Positions 58,338-64,000 of a stretch of 64,000 nt of DNA are shown here, piece by piece. How positions within the stretch are numbered: the first letter of the stretch is position 1; each line of letters begins with the position of its first letter. The position numbers were made by a program, and so were the translations under genes. The notes beneath the pieces are model-generated. The model was not told the DNA's origin. It did not search any database and was given only the letters and a program-made list of their open reading frames with translations. The stretch lies in the NCBI GenBank assembly GCA_022695795.1, contig MU404124.1, positions 171,052 to 235,051 of the forward strand. Reading direction: 5' to 3'. This DNA comes from Biscogniauxia marginata. Its lineage: Eukaryota; Ascomycota; Sordariomycetes; Xylariales; Xylariaceae.

Positions 58338-59027
58338 ATGCTCCGAGTAGGTCTCGCAACGCTAGTCCTCGCGGCAGTCGTCCAAGCAGTCCCTATCCTA
58401 GAAGCTTCGAAAACTATACAAGAGAGGCAATTCTCATGGGGCGATCCCTCAACCTGGTTCGGAGCCGGCAATGCGCAACCGTCGCCTGAACCGACTATGA
58501 TCATTCTACCCCCCATCGTGGGCGGTATAAACCCATCAGACAAGAGAGCTACGAACACAATACATGAACGTCAGTTCTCCTGGGGAGACCCGTCGACATG
58601 GTTCGGCTCGGGAAACGAACAGCCACCTGTTCCGACAACGACCATCCTGCCTCCCATCACAGGAGGGATAAACCCATCCGACAAGCGCCAGGAGGACACG
58701 ATCGGTATAGGTGGTAGCGCGCCAGACCCAACGCAGGCCAAGATCAAGGCATTGGAACTCGAGTTCGAGACCCTCTTGCACCAGTTTGGCGCCCACGCCC
58801 CATGGCCCATTGAGAAACGCTTGAAGGCTATTAAAGAGGAGCTTCTCAAGTATGGTATCACTATCGTTGAATCTCCTGACGGAACGACGACAACGTTCGT
58901 TCCGGGCAAGCGGGACATCAGGGGTATCATCCCTGGAGGACCCTTTATTCCCTCTAAGTCTGTACCCGGCGGCCCCATCATACCTGACCCGAGCATCCCC
59001 GGCGGTCCGATTAGGGTTAGTAATTGA
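58338..59027 (+). CDS. secreted precursor with tandem Kex2-site peptide units
   Basis: Single exon, 229 aa. Residues 1-17 are a signal peptide (MLRVGLATLVLAAVVQA). Two repeat units follow, residues 26-70 and 74-117, each made of TI(Q/H)ER, the core QFSWGDPSTWFG, a Pro-rich middle and GGINPSDKR. Each unit ends in Lys-Arg, the Kex2-type site, and a further site (IEKR, 158-161) lies in a helical spacer (KIKALELEFETLL). A GKR site at 190-192 precedes a third section with three PGGP motifs (199-224). Trimming at these sites would release two related peptides plus a PGGP-rich one. The core copies differ at seven codons, all synonymously. There are no cysteines. It resembles Kex2-processed repeat proteins and fungal RiPP precursors in layout only; no known core sequence is matched. 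Confidence 0.8.
   Translation: MLRVGLATLVLAAVVQAVPILEASKTIQERQFSWGDPSTWFGAGNAQPSPEPTMIILPPIVGGINPSDKRATNTIHERQFSWGDPSTWFGSGNEQPPVPTTTILPPITGGINPSDKRQEDTIGIGGSAPDPTQAKIKALELEFETLLHQFGAHAPWPIEKRLKAIKEELLKYGITIVESPDGTTTTFVPGKRDIRGIIPGGPFIPSKSVPGGPIIPDPSIPGGPIRVSN
58413..58688 (+). repeat. two tandem peptide-coding units in the Kex2 precursor
   Basis: Unit 1 is 58413-58547 (45 codons) and unit 2 is 58557-58688 (44 codons), separated by three codons. They differ by one codon indel and several changes in the Pro-rich middle, while the 12-residue core QFSWGDPSTWFG and the end GGINPSDKR are identical at protein level. Most differences within these two parts are at third codon positions. Confidence 0.85.
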
Positions 59028-62000
59028 ATGGCTTCAACGTAGGGAAGTTTACGTCGAGATCTGTGTACGTATATGGTGCTCAAAAATTTTGACGGATTGT
59101 TTAGTTAGGAAATTGAATGTAACTTTGTGGGTCTTTTGCCTTAGGATCCTTGTTGAAAAGTCAGTGATAGTCATGTTTCTCAGCATTATGTTTGTCTCCT
59201 CGGAGGACTTACTATGGTATGCTTCAGATAGTAGATAGCGTCAAATTTTCTTGGAATATCAAGCTTCAGCAATTAATGATACGGCGACGTGACCTCCCAC
59301 TGTTAGACGTGAGAAGTGAGCAGCTCTAGTGAGTGACTGTATGAAGCACATGGAAATATGACGATCTCTTTTTTTCCAGTATAGCTGTAGTATAATATCC
59401 AAGAGTGTTAGTTAGACTCTATTAGCTCAGTATAGAGACATGAGGCGTGAGCCAGATGATCTAAAGAACTGGCCGTCCTGAGCTTCTAGGAATATGCGGG
59501 AATTACAGAGATGGCAGTTGTTATCGAGATCTCTAAATTAGAGCATGAATTATATCTCAACTCTGCTACAAGCGGAGATGTAAGGATCGCGGGGACTCAT
59601 CGGCCCCCTCCGCACCTCTACCGCTCCCGAGTCAGTCCCGCATCCCGCGAAACACGGCGACGCACGACCTGATGCCCGGTATAGGTGAGATACGGCCTAC
59701 AAAACGCTCACCACTAAACACGGGATGTATCAAATTTTGGCTGGCGCAGCGTTAGAGTTTGAAGCGATGAGCCACAGCTAGAACTCCTTTAGGACCATAC
59801 AGGTATCACGTTCCCTAGTATCGCAACGTGACGTCTCACTCTGGAGGCGCAGAAGATCATTGGAATGAAATACCGATCTGGGCAATTTGACAAAGCGTTT
59901 CTGCATCACCTCTATACGCAGAGTGACTCGTAGCACCTAGTGTCGAGCGATTTTGTTGCCCCAGTTCACCTGGGGAAGCTCTCAGTGGCTGGTGGTGCCG
60001 CCAACTCTATCCTCCCTGAACTGCAACATTGAATTTGTTTGGTCACCCGGAGCTGTGTTCTTACATGGATAACCTCTCGCCTATCGTTATAAGTCGTCGT
60101 GGAAGCTTTCCGGCCGCGCTGGCAGCTTTTAGCCGTTTCCGCGATGCCGGTGGTAGCATACTTAAGGTGTAAGAGCCTCTCGGCATGATGATAGGCGTGA
60201 TTACCAAGGTGCCTACAGATAGCCCTAAGAGAACTGGACCATAGAAAGTCAAGAGATGCCATTGTCCAATGGCGGCCTCCGATGAACAATCCGGACCATT
60301 TTGTGGGCCAAAAGACTGGAAATAGAGTCAAAAGCTTGAGCTTCGTCGACGGGTCCCGCGTTTCTATCGACACCCCTGTTCTCCGTACGTGCTATAGGAC
60401 CGACGGAATAAGGGCTACGAGTCATAACTAGAAGATGAGCCTAAGGAAAAATACTGGTGACAACCTTGTCCGATAGATGGGTTTCGCCCTGAAGGTGCCT
60501 TAGATAGTCCGAACGTTAAGATTGATAGATTAGATGACCCGAACACGGTTACAGGAGTTCGTCGGAACACCGCTCGGACGTTCAGCTCTGGGCTTCTAGA
60601 GAGCCTAAGAATATCTAAATTCTGATAAGCAATACGCCCCATATCTACCTAGCAATGGCAAGAAGAATAAGAAAGGTGTCATGCGGGTTGACCTCCCTTA
60701 CGTCAGATCTCAGACAGTGGTTGACAGAGTCACAGTAGTCGAGGAGGAGGAGGCAGAGGACAAAAGGTAGAGGCGAACAAGGCCGGGCACTATCGATTAC
60801 TGCTGCTAACTGAGGGGCAAAAACATACGACAATGACTACCTACTACTAGTGTACTCAAAGAGTTGACGGGCATCGGGGATTTGTCACCCGGCAGCAGTA
60901 GCCTTAAAGATGATCACACCGACTCACTATGTAGGCGAGACATCGCACACAGGCAAGACACACTACCGGTTCCACCCCAGGCGGTGAGGCTGAGTCCTAG
61001 CCTAGACGAACACTTGCCACAGCAGACTTGCATAGGCATGTGCCCACGCCGCCCGGTCAAACAAGTCGCTCGAGGTGGGTGTATTGTCTTCGACAACTCT
61101 ACTCTATAGAAGCGACGAGAAGGAAGCCCAAGGATCTTCATAGCCAATCGAGTCTAGTTGCTAGTACTTAGGGTCCAAAGACTTCGGCCTAGGGATTGTC
61201 ATGTCTCATACCGTCAGGCCGAGGCCGCGTGACTTTCACGAGCACGATTCTCAACTCAGACTCACATTCGAGAAAGAAAGAAAAAACCTGACACTTGCCT
61301 GGCCGTTGGAGGCTTGGATAGTACCCAGCCATTCCACATGGAAGCCACAGTATTGGGTCCGGTTTCTATAGAAGCACCTTGGACAATGGTTATTGGCTGG
61401 TCGAAATCCACCAGAACGCGATGAATTGTCCTTGCTGCCACCATTGCAACGCTAACGCAAATACCCCGTGGGAGCGTGGGAGCGCGGAAGCAGGTGTCCA
61501 AGCCCGCTGCTATGTGATAGCGACAGCTGATGGGGTGGCCGTTTAGATTACTGGCATATAGACAACTTGCCTGCAGCGCTCGTGTTGTTTAGCATGGCGA
61601 CTTACTATACTAGTCTGCCTGGCGCTCATACCTATAGTAGAGTCGAAAGTCTAGATCGGACCACCAAAGTGTATGTTACGAGGCAACGTAGGCTTTCAAG
61701 ACCCTCGGACTTGTGCATGGAATAGGTCCTCCTTGACTCTGCTAGGATACTCTCGAGAATAGGTAGAATGTAATATAGTACACGTTTTAAGGTGTCTGCG
61801 AGTAAGCGGACAACGCAGTCCCTTGGCTTGGGCGTCCGAGTTAGGCTGACTGCCTAATTTTGACCTGCGTAAGCTCCCGCGAAGATGAGACCGCCTGTGG
61901 AGTTTGAGAAAGTCTACCGCCTCGAAGGGCTTGCGACGTGAGGGAAGAATGGATGGCGACTGGCTCACTCATATGCCAAGAGAAGTATACACCCACAAGA

Positions 62001-64000
62001 TAGGGTGCGATTCGTCTTTCGGAGGTAGCGGGAAAACTTGATTTTCACTTATCTTGGATTATCGGTGGCATCCGTGCTCATCCTCGAGGCCTCAAAGGGG
62101 TAAAGCATCGAGATGACACGCAGTCAAGAAGGATCAGGTGCTATTGACTTCCCTGGGGGCTTTGCCCCCTTTGGTAGACAGCCCAGGCCCCGTAGAGATC
62201 ACAGATCGAGAGATGATCCAATCTCGGCTGGCTCTAGAAACAACAGATTCCCTTATCCAGCGGCACCACGTCACGGTCTGCACGTCCGCCTCCCCACACG
62301 CCAATGGCGCACCATCCCAGCCAGTCACGAACGGGTGCAAGGCGTCCCCGCCAATTTGCTGGCGCCGATGTCCTCGTCGACTGACAAGATTCGGACACTC
62401 TCGTCGTGAATGGCCGACCCGGAGGGGGGCAGTGTCTGTCTCTACCTATGTCTCGTCTTCTCCGGGACTCCCCCCTCTCTCTTTCACCCACACCAGGCAC
62501 ACATACACACACACGCGAAGGTTAAAACGACCGAACATTTTCAGCATAGCGAATGACACTCGCGAGATCTGTCAGAGGTGTGGAGACCTGGCGCGATGAC
62601 AGTCTGTGGTGCACCCGTAAAATGCATGTTTTGCTCGGAAACGCCTTGCTACAGTGAACATGGGATGAGTAGATGTGAAGGCACTTCATTGATCCAATCT
62701 TCTAGCGCGCAATTCATCTCGAGGGCGCGAGAAGGAGGCGACGAAGGCGGTCATCATAGATCATGTATTACAGTTCATGGATCTTGGGGGGATCTGACCC
62801 CGTCAGCCATAGAGGCAGGGAGATAGTAGGTAACAAATCTGAGGACAAAAAAAAAAAGCCCCTCCATTTCTGCAGTCTTCACCTTTCACCGCCATGTGCC
62901 AATAGAATCCCGCTGGCCCAATTACCACGAAGAGCACGGAGACCACGGCTGCTACGTAGTCCTAAAGCATCGATACGCATTAGCACACCGGAAGCTGATT
63001 CGCTCGAGCATTATATTGCCAAAGCATCAATGAAAGGGCGAAGAGGCAGAGCATCTTTGGGCGAAAGCTACTCCTACACACCAATGCACCGGGAGCGCGC
63101 TACTGTGAAGCAGGGGTTGGTGATGGTTCACTATATGCCAATAATCCTCTGTGCTAAGGGTGCTAAGGTATCTGCACTGCAACAACGCAATGTAAAACGA
63201 CAGTTTTTATAGTAGGTTTTTATTCCCTTACTAACACCTGCAGCTTTACGATGAGTCCCGTGGTGGGAGAGTAGGAGGGAGGAGAAGGGTGTGGGAGAGA
63301 AGAAAGAAGAATCCGTCCCTTTTCGAAGCTACTGCAAGTCCCCTCCATATTCCCCTATGCCCGCCGGCCCAGCCGCGCAACTTTTTCCCCTTCTCTTTTG
63401 TGTCCAACAAGGCTGGCTCTCTCACGAGAGTGGCTGCCCTGGGCCCCACGGGTAGGTAGCACCGCATAGATTTCCCACAAAACGATCGGCAGCCGTTCTG
63501 CGCCCAAACGGCCTTCGGCTTGCCAGTAGGCAGACGGAGATCTTGGTCGGGCGCGAGCTAGTTGGGGTAGTCCCAGCTTTTTCCTACATAGGGGGGCCCG
63601 TGCTGGCTGCAGCTAGATCGTTAGTTTGGTACGGTTTCGAACAAATTGCGATCTCGTTAAGGGGAGGTAGGTCTTGGTCCGAACACCCCTCCATCCCCAT
63701 CTCTCCCGGAAGACACGATGATTTACCACCGGTCTTTCTTTGTTGTGGTTCGGACGCCTAGGATACAGGTCGGAAAGGAGACGAAGTGAATGGTAGGAGG
63801 TAGGGGCCAATGCTGGGCTAGCGTTACATTAACGGTAGTCGGCCGGCAGCAGACAAGAGTGAGATTGAATGGAGGATGGGGGGGGGGGGGGGGGGGGAAG
63901 ATGCACGTCGCTGCACCCACCACGACCTTGCACCCCCTGCCCGGGTACGTGCCACCTTGGAACACCAAAATTAAGGCGGGTGGCGTTTAATGGCTTCACC
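59028..64000. other. 5-kb terminal region without recognised genes
   Basis: No gene supported to the right edge. Many frames are interrupted, and short ones such as 61262-61501 and 60061-60252 (minus) have no recognisable motif. The DNA after about 62100 is more GC-rich and holds a T/C-rich segment (62455-62500), a CACA repeat (62498-62516) and a G20 run at 63878-63897. A gene with many short exons could be hidden here. Confidence 0.4.
63878..63897. repeat. poly-G run of 20 bases
   Basis: Uninterrupted run of twenty G on the plus strand. Similar runs lie at 3322-3335 (14 G) and 8535-8550 (16 G). Such tracts can form G-quadruplexes and are prone to length errors in sequencing. Confidence 0.9.

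Noticed and set aside
58428..58470. Core peptide as an alpha-pheromone
   Set aside because: Known Sordariomycete pheromones have a WC..GQPCW-like core and dipeptidyl-peptidase spacers; here there are no Cys, the W-W spacing differs and such spacers are absent. Kept only as a distant alternative.
1..64000. CRISPR array, rRNA operon, bacterial operon features
   Set aside because: No regularly spaced direct repeats or rRNA-like sequence were seen, and the introns and gene families show a fungal nuclear genome.

Overview
This is nuclear DNA from a filamentous ascomycete (Pezizomycotina, most likely a Sordariomycete). The genes carry short introns of about 45-190 nt (one is 380 nt) with GT..AG ends and CTAAC/CTGAC-type branch sites. 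The protein set is typically fungal: PRP16, PWP1, a Hep59/Tls1-like protein, a penta-EF-hand protein, ChaC, a fungal P450 and an unusual metallo-beta-lactamase-fold protein. No rRNA, tRNA, CRISPR array or intact transposon was recognised. Gene models below were built by hand from reading frames plus splice signals, so exon ends are inferences checked by frame and family continuity.

Layout. 0-6.5 kb: the 3' end of a gene, a membrane-anchored NodB/chitin-deacetylase-like protein (minus), a gene-poor stretch rich in TACCTAGGTA-type palindromes, and a Ser/Pro-rich conserved fungal protein (minus). 6.5-10.2 kb: no gene seen. 10.2-15.9 kb: a dense housekeeping block, with PWP1 (minus) and PRP16 (plus) diverging from a 283-bp promoter and PRP16 converging on a four-exon acylphosphatase whose first exon is only 12 nt. 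17.2-23.0 kb: a P450, a Hep59/Tls1-like protein and a secreted, cysteine-rich single-pass membrane protein with a PPxY tail. 24.6-26.1 kb: a four-exon protein with an N-terminal C2H2-like finger and a C-terminal RING-like cysteine cluster. 26.1-32.5 kb: gene-poor, with a likely decayed gene near 30 kb. 32.5-42.2 kb: a metallo-beta-lactamase-fold protein, a PEF-family calcium sensor, ChaC gamma-glutamylcyclotransferase (with an apparent 5-nt microexon) and a single-RRM glycine-rich RNA-binding protein. 46.6-50.8 kb: a 922-aa disordered protein and a CLYBL/CitE-type lyase.

51-64 kb is a gene-poor, visibly AT-richer compartment. It holds a probable Ty3-like polyprotein remnant, a secreted 257-aa orphan, about 3 kb without genes, and then the most interesting locus: 58338-59027. 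This encodes a small secreted precursor with two near-identical 44-45-residue units, each ending in a Lys-Arg (Kex2-type) site. The peptide core is kept by synonymous changes only between the two copies, as expected for selection on a released peptide.

Functionally the conserved core genes serve RNA metabolism (PRP16, PWP1, RRM protein, Hep59/Tls1) and small-molecule metabolism (acylphosphatase, ChaC, CLYBL). The secreted or surface set (NodB protein, Cys-rich membrane protein, 53.3-kb protein, Kex2 precursor) sits mainly in the gene-poor parts. No co-regulated biosynthetic cluster is evident.
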